A stretch of DNA of 64,000 nucleotides from Arthrobacter sp. Leaf337 (GTDB lineage Bacteria > Actinomycetota > Actinomycetes > Actinomycetales > Micrococcaceae): the NCBI RefSeq assembly GCF_001423745.1, contig NZ_LMPC01000031.1, forward strand, positions 81,553 through 145,552, in the 5' to 3' direction. Positions 7,944 to 15,724 of the stretch are shown in pieces. The first letter of the stretch is position 1, and each line of letters opens with the position of its first letter. Below the pieces are notes generated by a model that saw only the letters and a list, made by a program, of their open reading frames with translations, did no database searches and was not told the origin of the DNA. The position numbers were made by a program, and so were the translations under genes.

Positions 7944-8780
7944 CTATTCGGCAGCCATCTGCGGCGCCAGCCGGTAGCCAATTCCCCGCACGGTTTCGAC
8001 CCACCTGGGCGCGCGCGAGTCGTCTCCCAGCCGTTTCCGCAGGTTTCCCATGTGGACTTCGACGGTGCGCTCCTCTGCCGTGCTGACGTAGGAGCCGGTG
8101 TCGTAGGGTTCGTTCCTCAGGCGGCGGACCAGGTCGGCCTTGGTCTGAACCAGGCGGCCGTTCTCCAGGAGCACCAGGAGAAGGTCGAACTGGGTCCGGG
8201 TCAGCTCAATCCGTAGCCCCTCGAATTCGGCGGTCCTGGTTCCCTCGCTGAGCGTGAGGCCGTTGTGCTCGAAATCGGCGAGTTCGGGATCGGCAGGCTC
8301 ACCCTGCCGGAGTGCCGCCACGGCCGGGACGGACGACAGTGCGGCATCGTCCGGAGTGTTGAGCGCTCCCCGTGCATCACCGGCCGGTCCCGCCAGCCTG
8401 TGGCCAGCCCGCCTCGGCCGTCGCAGCATGGCGGCGATCCTCGCCCGCAGCTCGCGGGGACGGAAAGGCTTGGTCAGGAAGTCATCGGCCCCTGCTTCGA
8501 AGCCCATGATCGCGTCCGCTTCGTCCACCCGGCCGGTCACAATGACAAGGTAGGCGTCGCTAAACGTGCGGATGCGGCGGGACGCTTCCAGGCCGTCAAA
8601 GTCCGGAAGCCCGAGGTCCATGGTGACCACCACCGGGTTGTACCGGCGGACCGCCTCAACACCTTCGAGCCCGGAGGCGGTCGCGTGGACGGCGAAACCT
8701 GACTGCAGCAGCACCTCCCGCAGGGAATTCCTGACGTCGTCGTCGTCCTCTACCACAACGGCAATGCCGCGTTCTTCCAT
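7944..8780 (-). CDS. OmpR-type winged-helix response regulator
   Basis: 278-residue regulator. Receiver domain at residues 5-125 with acidic cluster E11-D14 and phospho-acceptor D55 (VVVTMDLGLPD). A long linker (about 130-185) rich in Ala, Gly and Asp is followed by a Trans_Reg_C winged helix (about 185-275: FDLLLVLLENGRLV, then RTVEVHMGNLRKRLGDD and GIGYRLAP). It is first in the minus-strand set with the kinase and LuxR-type regulator. OmpR-type regulators normally pair with HisKA kinases rather than HisKA_3 kinases, so either another kinase acts on it or cross-phosphorylation occurs. It is divergent from an orphan kinase ATPase domain at 9096. Confidence 0.92.
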   Translation of the reverse strand: MEERGIAVVVEDDDDVRNSLREVLLQSGFAVHATASGLEGVEAVRRYNPVVVTMDLGLPDFDGLEASRRIRTFSDAYLVIVTGRVDEADAIMGFEAGADDFLTKPFRPRELRARIAAMLRRPRRAGHRLAGPAGDARGALNTPDDAALSSVPAVAALRQGEPADPELADFEHNGLTLSEGTRTAEFEGLRIELTRTQFDLLLVLLENGRLVQTKADLVRRLRNEPYDTGSYVSTAEERTVEVHMGNLRKRLGDDSRAPRWVETVRGIGYRLAPQMAAE

Positions 8781-9095
8781 CTATGCCCCCATAGTCTTCG
8801 GCCAGTCACCCCTTCATATTCGTCGGCAGGGAGCCCGCGGATGGGTATCTCCACTAACTGGACATATGAGGTTGATGATGAGCCTACACACGGCGGGACA
8901 GCGGACATTGCCGTCGAATCAAATCTTGTGCATCTCTTGAGTTCGCCCCAGGTATCCCCGGGAACTTGAGCCAAAATTGCGTCAAAGTCGCGTCATTCAT
9001 GATTCCGCCGGTCCACCCTTGAGTCATACATCCAGGCGGGAACCCAGCACCCGTGAGAAGGAAGCATCACAGGCTGCAAGGAAGCAGGACCGGCC
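8781..9095. other. 315-base divergent promoter region of the signalling island
   Basis: No gene is supported; a 74-codon reading frame on the minus strand overlaps the regulator and has no family character. The region must hold the promoter of the regulator/kinase operon and that of the orphan ATPase gene. A pair of GCGTCA direct repeats one helical turn apart lies at 8979-8995. Confidence 0.5.
8979..8995. promoter_or_regulatory. GCGTCA direct repeats, 11-base spacing
   Basis: Two copies of GCGTCA (8979-8984 and 8990-8995) are spaced 11 bases start to start, about 100 bases upstream of the orphan ATPase gene. Tandem half-sites on one DNA face are the typical target of dimeric OmpR-type regulators. 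Assignment to the adjacent regulator is an inference. Confidence 0.3.
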
Positions 9096-9569
9096 ATGAA
9101 AAAGGCTCAAGCTGCCAATGAGGTCGCCGCGATCCACGGCGTCATCACCGACCAGGCACCGTTGGATTTTCACGCCCTGGGGCTCGCCGGCTGCATCGAC
9201 CGGCTCGCCGCCCCGCTGCGGGAGCAGGGAACCACGGTCCGGTGGGAGACGCCGCACCACGGCGTCGAGATACCGTCCGGCACTGCAGGGCTGCTCTACC
9301 ACGCCGCCCAGGAGGCCCTGAGCAATGCGCTCAAATTCGCCGGTGCCACCGAACTGACCGTCCGGCTCGCGGCAGTACATCACGGCATCCGGCTGACGGT
9401 GGCCGACAACGGTGCAGGCTTCGACGGCAATGACCGCACGGGCAACCGCCCGCAGGGATTCGGACTGTTCCTGATGTCCATCGCAGTCCATGACGCCGGC
9501 GGCACCGCAACCATTGACAGTGCGCCCGGCGAGGGTACCCGCGTCACGGTCACGCTTCCGCTGGACTGA
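9096..9569 (+). CDS. Orphan histidine-kinase ATPase domain protein
   Basis: 157 residues corresponding only to the second half of a NarX/DesK-type kinase: a short helical lead ending DFHALGLAGCIDRLA (as follows the dimerisation helices in such kinases), an N box (YHAAQEALSNALKFA, about 70-84), the nucleotide box DNGAGFDG (about 107-114) and GFGLFLMSI plus GEGTRVTVTLPL. There is no phospho-acceptor His region and no sensor or membrane segment. It could bind ATP and act as an anti-sigma-like or helper kinase, or be the remnant of a full kinase. Codon use and a clean start suggest a maintained gene. It is divergent from the winged-helix response regulator. Confidence 0.8.
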   Translation: MKKAQAANEVAAIHGVITDQAPLDFHALGLAGCIDRLAAPLREQGTTVRWETPHHGVEIPSGTAGLLYHAAQEALSNALKFAGATELTVRLAAVHHGIRLTVADNGAGFDGNDRTGNRPQGFGLFLMSIAVHDAGGTATIDSAPGEGTRVTVTLPLD

Positions 9570-9645
9570 CCACACGCTTTTACGGGGGATTACCATGCAT
9601 ATCAGCCCGGGCCGTTGTGCCCACGGAACCAGCAACCGTCTCCAG

Positions 9646-9651
9646 TATTAT
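9646..9651 (+). promoter_or_regulatory. -10 element TATTAT of a probable leaderless promoter
   Basis: TATTAT ends seven bases before the ATG at 9659, which places the transcription start at or within a base or two of the start codon. No ribosome-binding site precedes that ATG. Leaderless mRNAs are common in actinobacteria. Confidence 0.5.
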
Positions 9652-9658
9652 TTTGCCC

Positions 9659-10975
9659 ATGACCAGGCCTGCGGTGAGGGCTCCTATCGCGGACGTGGCC
9701 CGCACTGCACTCGATACCGTCTGGGACCGGATCTTCTTTATGGTCGGTGGTGTCGCCGCCGCGTGGTTGACCTATCTTCTCCTTGAGCTCAGCTTCCAGT
9801 GGGGCTGGGGCCAGCTCTGGTTCACGTTCGTCTTCTGGGCCATGCTCGCCTACCTCGTCCTGCCCAGGCTCCACTCGATCCTGACCCGCGTCTATGTGCC
9901 CGACTATTTCATCGGGCGCGCCCGCACCAGCGACGGCCTGCTCGGCGATCCGGTGAATGTGGCCCTGCTCAGCTCCGAAGCCCAGCTCCACCACGTGATG
10001 CGCCGGGCCGGCTGGACCATCGCCGACGACGTCACCCTGGCCAGCAGCCGGAGGATCATCACCTCCACCCTGCTGCGCCGCAGCTACCTTGAGGCGCCGG
10101 TCAGCCCGCTCTTCCTCTTCGGCCGGCAGCAGGACTTCGCGTACCAGCAGGAAGTGGACGGAACCCCGGGCAAGCGCCACCACGTCCGCTTCTGGCGGTG
10201 CCCGCCCGGCTGGCTGCTTCCCGGCGGCGTGGCCGCGGACTGGCTGGCCGCGGGCACGTACGACCGCAGCGTCGGCTTGTCCCTGTTCACCCTCCAGATC
10301 ACGCACAAGATCGACGAGCACACGGACGATGAGCGGGACCACATCGTCGCGTCCATTTCCGCCGCCGAACCCTCGGCCGACGTCCGGGTGATCCGGGACT
10401 TCTCCACCGGGTACCACACCCGCAACGGCGGAGGCGATGAAATTGCCACCGACGGCGACCTTCCCATCGTGAACCTGCGGGCAACGCCGGTGCCCGGCGT
10501 TGCTGTTCCGCGGCTCCCGAGCGACAGCAGGAACAGGCGCCCTGCGCCCACCATCATCGGAGCCGCCCTCGTGGCCGGCCGTGCACTCGCCGCGGCGGCA
10601 CTGGCCCTGTCCGTCCTGCTCTTTCCCGCCGGGCACCTAAGCGAGGGCCAATCGCAGCTGGTGCTCTACGCCGGGGTGGCAGTACTGGTCCTCTCTGCCC
10701 TCGCGGAACTACTGCTCGCCTGGTTCGTCTTCCTGGGACGGAACTGGGCGCGCACGCTCGCCATGGCCTTGAGCACCGCCGCGATCGGCCTGCAGGTCAT
10801 TGACGTCGCTCACGGGGGTCCTGGAATCACGCTGCAGACCAACCTCCCCGGCCTCACCTTGGACATCCTGCTGATCCTCGCGCTGTCCAGCGAGCGGTCC
10901 CGCGTCTACGCCCGCCGCGACCGCAAGGAGCCAAAACGGATCGCCGCACGGCCCGGCGGCCGCGCAGCGATCTGA
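9659..10975 (+). CDS. LssY-like C-terminal-domain membrane protein
   Basis: 438 residues. Two hydrophobic segments near the N-terminus (VGGVAAAWLTYLLLEL and LWFTFVFWAMLAYLVL) precede a soluble domain of about 200 residues typical of the LssY C-terminal family (VYVPDYFIGR near 80, GDPVNVALLSS, HHVMRRAGW, DRSVGLSLFTLQITHKID). Three or four further membrane helices end the protein. LssY is a component near the Legionella type I secretion locus with no solved biochemical role; the domain also occurs fused to PAP2 phosphatases. Start placed at 9659 because of the TATTAT element; a GTG at 9617 in frame is possible. It lies downstream of the orphan ATPase gene and convergent with the PLP dehydratase. 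Confidence 0.75.
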   Translation: MTRPAVRAPIADVARTALDTVWDRIFFMVGGVAAAWLTYLLLELSFQWGWGQLWFTFVFWAMLAYLVLPRLHSILTRVYVPDYFIGRARTSDGLLGDPVNVALLSSEAQLHHVMRRAGWTIADDVTLASSRRIITSTLLRRSYLEAPVSPLFLFGRQQDFAYQQEVDGTPGKRHHVRFWRCPPGWLLPGGVAADWLAAGTYDRSVGLSLFTLQITHKIDEHTDDERDHIVASISAAEPSADVRVIRDFSTGYHTRNGGGDEIATDGDLPIVNLRATPVPGVAVPRLPSDSRNRRPAPTIIGAALVAGRALAAAALALSVLLFPAGHLSEGQSQLVLYAGVAVLVLSALAELLLAWFVFLGRNWARTLAMALSTAAIGLQVIDVAHGGPGITLQTNLPGLTLDILLILALSSERSRVYARRDRKEPKRIAARPGGRAAI

Positions 10976-10986
10976 CCGCTAGACCG

Positions 10987-11919
10987 TCAGAGCGTGGACG
11001 GGTCCGTGTTCGCGCCGCACAGGATCACGGCCACGCGTTCGCCTTCCGCCGGGACGTAGGCCCCGGAGGTCAGGGCGGCAAACGCCGCCGCCGCGCCGTG
11101 CTCCACCACCATCCGGTAGTCGGCCCACAGCCGCGAGCGCGCGGCGACAATCTCATCGTCGGACACCAGCACGCCAGCTACGCCGGTCCGCACCGCGAGG
11201 TCAAAGCCGATCCGGCCGATCCGGCGCGCTCCCAGCGAGTCCGCGGCAATCCCGGAAACCGCCACATCCACCGGTTCGCCCGCCTTCAGCGCGGCGTGCA
11301 GGGTGGGGGCGGTTGCGGGCTCCACTCCCACCACCCTGGCCAGGCCTTCGACGGCCGCGGCGATCCCGGCCATCAGGCCTCCACCGCCCACCGCCACCAG
11401 CACGGTGTCCACTCCGCCCAGCTGTTCCAGGAGCTCCGAACCGACTGTGCCGGCACCGGCGGCAATTTCGGGCTGGTCGTAGGCGTGGCAGTACACGGCT
11501 CCGGTCTCGGCCGCGTAGGCGGTGGCGGCGTCGTAGGCCACGGCATATTCGGCGCCGCGCTGGATCACTGTGGCCCCGGATTCCCTGAGTTTCTTCACCT
11601 TCATGGCGGGGGCTGTCTCCGGGACAAAGACGGTGGCGGGTACTCCCGCCTGCGCGGCGGCGTAGGCGTTGGCCAGGCCGGCGTTGCCGCCGGAAGCGAC
11701 CACTATGCCGACGTCCTCCTTGAGCTCACCACGCTCGCGGCAGGAAAGCACGCGGTTGAATGCGCCCCGGGCCTTGAACGTGCCGGTGTGCTGCATGAAC
11801 TCGCACTTCAGCCACACCGACCCGGGAAAGCTCTCCGGGTCCGCTTCGATCACTGGCGTGCGGCGCACCAGCCCGGCAATCCTGGCGGCAGCTTCGTCGA
11901 CGTCGGACCGGGTAATCAC
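10987..11919 (-). CDS. PLP-dependent threonine/serine dehydratase-like enzyme
   Basis: 310-residue fold-type II PLP enzyme. The Schiff-base lysine is K49 in the motif TGTFKARGA, the phosphate-binding glycine loop is VGGGGLM near 176-182, and SGGNAGLA binds the substrate carboxylate. It lacks the C-terminal regulatory ACT domain of biosynthetic IlvA, so it is a catabolic-type serine/threonine or hydroxyaspartate dehydratase. The GTG start overlaps the stop of the upstream IclR gene (GTGA), so the regulator and enzyme form one operon. The usual family is 310-330 residues. The exact substrate is not decidable; deamination to a 2-oxoacid plus ammonia is expected. Confidence 0.85.
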   Translation of the reverse strand: MITRSDVDEAAARIAGLVRRTPVIEADPESFPGSVWLKCEFMQHTGTFKARGAFNRVLSCRERGELKEDVGIVVASGGNAGLANAYAAAQAGVPATVFVPETAPAMKVKKLRESGATVIQRGAEYAVAYDAATAYAAETGAVYCHAYDQPEIAAGAGTVGSELLEQLGGVDTVLVAVGGGGLMAGIAAAVEGLARVVGVEPATAPTLHAALKAGEPVDVAVSGIAADSLGARRIGRIGFDLAVRTGVAGVLVSDDEIVAARSRLWADYRMVVEHGAAAAFAALTSGAYVPAEGERVAVILCGANTDPSTL

Positions 11920-12719
11920 CGCACTCCCCCGGCCGCCGTGCCGGCTGGTGCCGTGGCGCGCCCGCCGTAGTCATGGCCGATCTGGCGTGCGGCGTCCAGC
12001 AGGAACGGGACCACCGTCTTTTCGATGGCTTCCGCCGGAGCCCGGTGGGTCTGCAGGGACACGTTGACCGCGGCAACGACCTCGTGGCCGCGCCAGACCG
12101 GGACGGCCACACCGCGGAGGCCTTCCTCCAGTTCCTGCGAGACCATGGACCACCCCCTGGTCCTGGCTTGTTCCACTTCGGCCTGCAGCTGTTCGAGGGT
12201 GCCGATCGACCGCTCGGTGAACCGCTGCAGCTGGACGGAGTCGTAGTACGTTTTCAGCTGGGCCTCGGACAACGCACCCAGCAGGACGCGTCCCATGGAC
12301 GTTGCCCAGGCCGGGAACCTGGTACCCACACTGATGGAAACGCTGAGGAGGCGGGGCGACGGAACGCACGCGACGTACACGACGTCGGTGCCGTCAAGGA
12401 TGCACAACGACGTTGTCTCGTTCAGCTCCGCGGCCAGGGACTTGAGGTGCCGCTCGGCGATTCTGGGGAGCGCAAGGTTTGCCAGGAAGGACTGCCCGAT
12501 GTCCAGCGAGCGGGGGGTCAGTTCGAAATGTGAACCTTCGGCCCGCAGGTAGCCAAGGTCGGTCAGCGTCATCAGGAACCTCCGGGCTGAGGCCCTGGTC
12601 ATGTCAGATTTCGCGGCAACCTGGGACACCGTCAGGCGGGGTTCGTCCGGAGCGAAGGCGCGCAGTACGTCAAAGGCCTTCTCCACCGACTTCACGAAGT
12701 ATGCGGGTTGTTCCGCCAT
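11916..12719 (-). CDS. IclR-family regulator, PcaR/PobR-like
   Basis: 267-residue regulator: an N-terminal winged helix-turn-helix (about 8-70: KSVEKAFDVLRAF, LTVSQVAAKSDMTRASARRFLMTLTDLGYL) and a C-terminal effector domain (about 85-255) with YVACVPSPRLLSVSISVGTRFPAW, the segment typical of the PcaR/PcaU/PobR group that controls protocatechuate and related aromatic catabolism. First gene of an operon with the PLP dehydratase. A sequence close to the PcaR/PobR operator lies in the shikimate dehydrogenase/transporter promoter region at 13790, and related repeats occur before the flavin hydroxylase at 42134. An aromatic or hydroaromatic acid effector is likely. Confidence 0.88.
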   Translation of the reverse strand: MAEQPAYFVKSVEKAFDVLRAFAPDEPRLTVSQVAAKSDMTRASARRFLMTLTDLGYLRAEGSHFELTPRSLDIGQSFLANLALPRIAERHLKSLAAELNETTSLCILDGTDVVYVACVPSPRLLSVSISVGTRFPAWATSMGRVLLGALSEAQLKTYYDSVQLQRFTERSIGTLEQLQAEVEQARTRGWSMVSQELEEGLRGVAVPVWRGHEVVAAVNVSLQTHRAPAEAIEKTVVPFLLDAARQIGHDYGGRATAPAGTAAGGVR

Positions 12720-12874
12720 GGAATCGCTTGCCCTTCCTGAAGCTCACATCCGGCGCCCGCGGACGCGTGGCCGCCGGCTTGTTTCGATCATATCCGGCCC
12801 CTATCCGCCGCACGACCGCGCAACCCGCAGGGTCCAGCTCCGGTCAGTTCCGGCCAGTTCCCCGCCGCATCCGG

Positions 12875-13711
12875 TCAGCCATCTGCCCGGATATGCGTCA
12901 GCGTCCGCCCCAGGAGCGTTCCCGTCTCCGGCGCCAGGCCAAGAATGGGGATCATGGCCGCCGCCTGCGCCCTAAGGTGGTCCCAGCCGTCGGCGTACGC
13001 CAGCCCCTGCGCCTTGGCGCTGGCGATGGTTGCGGTGGTGTGGCCGGCATAGACGAAGTCATAGACAAAGGCATCCGGCGAGAGCTGCGACTGCCCCCAC
13101 GCCGGTTCATCATCAATGCCCTTGCCGAGGGGTGTCGCATTGACGATCAGGGATGCGCCGGGCGCGTGGTCCCGGGATTCGGCCCAGGACACGGCGGCGG
13201 CCTCCATGCCCAGGCTGGCAGCAAGGTCCACCAGTTGCTGCGACGCCAGCAGATCCTTGTCCGTTATCGTGACCCGGTCTGCCAGCCCCGCCAGTGCCAC
13301 GAGGGTTGCGCGTGCGGCGCCGCCCGCCCCGAGCATCAGGGCGTGCCGCTGGTGCCGGCCGCCCAGGAGTTCGACGACGGCGGTGATGTCCGTGTTGTGC
13401 GCATTCAGCCTCCGGCCGTCCCGGACCAGGAGGTTGGAGGCTCCGCTGAGCCGGACCGGTCCGGTGACGGTGTCAGCCGTTCCCGCGGCCCACTGCTTGT
13501 GGGGCATCGTCACGTTTGCAGCCACGACGTCGGCCTCCAGCATGGCAGCACGTACGCCGGACATGTCCTGGCCGGCAGGCACGTCCCATGCTTCGTACGT
13601 CCAACTGCTCCCGAGCTCTTCGAAGACCGGGCCCCACAGCCCGGGCGACATGGCGCTTGAAGCAGCCGAGCCGATAAGGAACAAACGGTGTGCGGGCGTT
13701 CGGTTCTCCAT
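12875..13711 (-). CDS. aroE: Shikimate dehydrogenase family protein
   Basis: 278-residue NAD(P)-dependent shikimate/quinate dehydrogenase. The substrate domain contains NVTMPHK (catalytic lysine) and HNTDI (catalytic aspartate); the nucleotide domain contains MLGAGGAARATLV. The start was set at the ATG at 13711, preceded by GAGAGGG; a frame-open extension of 31 codons has no family similarity. Lying divergently from a shikimate-type transporter and beside an IclR regulator of the aromatic-acid type, it is more likely catabolic (quinate/shikimate use, interconverting shikimate and 3-dehydroshikimate) than the housekeeping AroE. No dehydroquinase or dehydroshikimate dehydratase is in the window. 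Confidence 0.85.
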   Translation of the reverse strand: MENRTPAHRLFLIGSAASSAMSPGLWGPVFEELGSSWTYEAWDVPAGQDMSGVRAAMLEADVVAANVTMPHKQWAAGTADTVTGPVRLSGASNLLVRDGRRLNAHNTDITAVVELLGGRHQRHALMLGAGGAARATLVALAGLADRVTITDKDLLASQQLVDLAASLGMEAAAVSWAESRDHAPGASLIVNATPLGKGIDDEPAWGQSQLSPDAFVYDFVYAGHTTATIASAKAQGLAYADGWDHLRAQAAAMIPILGLAPETGTLLGRTLTHIRADG

Positions 13712-13789
13712 AATGACCCTCTCATGTGAAGACGCAGTCGGTTGCCCGGCCAGGAAAGTGTTGTGAGGCACCTCACCCTGCGGTACTCT

Positions 13790-13804
13790 ATTCCATAATC
13801 GCAT
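13790..13804. promoter_or_regulatory. PcaR/PobR-type operator-like site
   Basis: ATTCCATAATCGCAT matches 12 of 15 bases of GTTCGATAATCGCAC, the PcaR/PobR-class IclR operator as I recall it. It sits in the 164-base divergent region between the shikimate dehydrogenase and transporter genes, where the nearby IclR protein could control both. Confidence 0.5.
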
Positions 13805-13875
13805 ACCGCACAGCTGTTCGGAATGCGCACAAATGAAAAATCCAGACAGTCTTTCAACGCGGAGGGACCAGCATC

Positions 13876-15204
13876 ATGACCAACACAGCCACGGGCGCCG
13901 GCATCGGAGCCGAGCAGCGCCAGCTCAAGAGGGCCAAGAAAGCAGCCCTGGCCGCGTTCCTCGGCGGCGCCCTCGAGTACTACGACTTCTTCATCTACGC
14001 CACTGCGGCGTCGCTGGTCTTTTCCAAGATCTTCTTCCCGTCGGGGGACCCCACGGTCGCCCTGATCGCCTCCTTCGCCACCTTCGGCGTGGCGTACGTG
14101 GCTCGGCCTTTCGGCGCAGTGGTCTTCGGGCACCTGGGTGACAAGATCGGCCGCAAGAACACGCTGGTACTGACGCTCGTCCTGATGGGTTCGGCCACGT
14201 TCCTCATCGGCGTGCTGCCCGACTTCAACACCGCCGGCTATTGGGCCCCCGCCCTGCTGGTGCTCCTGCGCCTCATGCAGGGCCTCTCCGCCGGGGCCGA
14301 GACGGCGGGCGCCTCGGCACTGTCCACCGAAGAAGCCCCCGAAGGACGCCGCGGCTTCTTCGCCAGCTTCGCCATGAGCGGCATCTCCGCCGGCATTGTC
14401 CTGGCCTCCCTGGCGTTCCTCCCCGTGGCGGCCATGAGCGAAGCGGACCGCCTGGCCTGGGGCTGGCGCATTCCGTTCTGGCTGTCGCTGCTGGTTCTGA
14501 TCGTCGCCTACCTTGTCCGCCGCTCGCTGGAGGAACCGGAGGTCTTCGAGGAGAAGCATGATCACGGCGAACTGGTGAAGCTGCCCTTCGCCAAGATGTT
14601 CAAGACCCACCCGGCACAGTTCTTCCAGGTGGCCCTGATGTCCTTTGAAACCGTCACGAACACGTTTATGCAGTCCTTCGGCCTGGCCTATGCCGTCTCC
14701 GTGGGGGTGCCGGCCTCCACCATGCTCTGGGTCAGCATCACGGGCAACATCATCGCCGTCATCTCCCAGCCGTTCATGGCCTGGCTCTCCGACAGGTACG
14801 GCCGCCGTCCGATCTTCATCACCGGCGTCCTGGGTTCAGGCCTGATGATCTTCGTGTACTTCTCCGTGATTTCCACGGGCAACATCCCCATGATCTTCCT
14901 GACCAGCACCCTCATCACGGCAGGCACCTACGCCATGTCCAACGCCATCTACCCCGCCTGGTTCTCGGAGCTGTTCAACGTCAAGGTCCGCTACTCCGGC
15001 ATGGCCATCGGCCTGCAGGTCGGCATCCTGTGCGCCGGCTTCACCCCGCTGCTCGGCACCGCCCTCGTCGGCGCGGACAAGGCGAACTGGGGCCCCGCCG
15101 CCTGGATCGTGGCTGCATCCTCGCTCCTGGCCGTGGCCGGTGCTTACTGGGCCCGCGAGACCAGCAAGACCCCGCTGCGCGAACTGGGCAACCCGGTCCG
15201 CTGA
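13876..15204 (+). CDS. MHS-family MFS transporter, shikimate-type
   Basis: 442-residue transporter with 12 hydrophobic segments. The metabolite:H+ symporter family (ShiA, KgtP, ProP) is marked by GGALEYYDFFIYA near residues 30-42, the GHLGDKIGRKN loop motif between helices 2 and 3 and WLSDRYGRRPIF in the second half. A GGAGGGACC ribosome-binding site lies before the ATG. It is divergent from the shikimate dehydrogenase gene and shares an IclR-type operator, so import of shikimate, quinate or a related acid is the best guess. It is followed by a convergent inverted repeat at 15219. Confidence 0.88.
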   Translation: MTNTATGAGIGAEQRQLKRAKKAALAAFLGGALEYYDFFIYATAASLVFSKIFFPSGDPTVALIASFATFGVAYVARPFGAVVFGHLGDKIGRKNTLVLTLVLMGSATFLIGVLPDFNTAGYWAPALLVLLRLMQGLSAGAETAGASALSTEEAPEGRRGFFASFAMSGISAGIVLASLAFLPVAAMSEADRLAWGWRIPFWLSLLVLIVAYLVRRSLEEPEVFEEKHDHGELVKLPFAKMFKTHPAQFFQVALMSFETVTNTFMQSFGLAYAVSVGVPASTMLWVSITGNIIAVISQPFMAWLSDRYGRRPIFITGVLGSGLMIFVYFSVISTGNIPMIFLTSTLITAGTYAMSNAIYPAWFSELFNVKVRYSGMAIGLQVGILCAGFTPLLGTALVGADKANWGPAAWIVAASSLLAVAGAYWARETSKTPLRELGNPVR

Positions 15205-15218
15205 CGAATCGCCCCGGC

Positions 15219-15256
15219 GGTTGAGCCTGTCGAAACCGCATGGCCCAGGCTCAACC
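15219..15256. repeat. Intergenic GGTTGAGCCTG inverted repeat
   Basis: GGTTGAGCCTG at 15219-15229 pairs perfectly with CAGGCTCAACC at 15246-15256 around a 16-base loop containing TCGAAACC. It lies between convergent genes, so it may terminate both. A related element is at 50354. Confidence 0.65.
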
Positions 15257-15265
15257 ACAGGGGCA

Positions 15266-15715
15266 CTACCGGCGACGGAGGCGGGCCAGCAGCGTCGCGG
15301 CGAGCAGCGCCGTCGTGATTTCCAGGGCGACGACGGCGAGCAGCCCGCCGGCGCCGGTGCCAGCCACAGCCGGCACCCCGGGAACCCCGTGACTGTGGGC
15401 GTGCGGGCCGCCGCCGGACGCTGTCCCCAACAACAGGAAAGCGTGCAGCGCCGTCATGGCCAGCGCGCACGCCATGACCTGGTGCAGTGACCCAACCCGG
15501 CCCTCGCGCCAGATGTGCACGGCGCACGGCAGGCAGACCCCCACCATGGCAAGCATCAGCAGGTTCAGCCACAGCCCGTGGTGGCTTCCCGCCACGAGAC
15601 CAAGGTGCACCAGGCTTGACGCGGCGGTCGCCACGGCCACGATGCGCAGGTGTACAACGGGGCGGGGGTGGAGGACGGGGCCGGCGGTCCGGCCCCATCC
15701 ACGCAGGGCGGTCAT
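15266..15715 (-). CDS. Small polytopic membrane protein, amine oxidase operon
   Basis: 149 residues with about four hydrophobic segments (IVAVATAASSLVHLGLVAG, LNLLMLAMVGVCLPCAV, ACALAMTALHAFLLLG, GLLAVVALEITTALLA). A loop carries a His-rich stretch (PHAHSHG), and other histidines and two cysteines (CLPC) lie at or in helices. It begins only nine bases after the copper amine oxidase stop codon, so the two are co-transcribed. The His- and Cys-containing membrane architecture next to a copper enzyme suggests metal handling, but I do not recognise the family and this is inference. Confidence 0.75.
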   Translation of the reverse strand: MTALRGWGRTAGPVLHPRPVVHLRIVAVATAASSLVHLGLVAGSHHGLWLNLLMLAMVGVCLPCAVHIWREGRVGSLHQVMACALAMTALHAFLLLGTASGGGPHAHSHGVPGVPAVAGTGAGGLLAVVALEITTALLAATLLARLRRR

Positions 15716-15724
15716 GGCGCCTGC

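Noticed and set aside
8750..8974. 74-codon minus-strand frame as a small gene in the divergent region
   Set aside because: It overlaps the start of the winged-helix regulator gene, lacks a ribosome-binding site and has no family character.
9096..9569. Orphan ATPase gene as a frameshifted full kinase
   Set aside because: The 315 bases upstream contain no remnant of a dimerisation or sensor domain in any frame, so a recent frameshift is not supported; older truncation remains possible.
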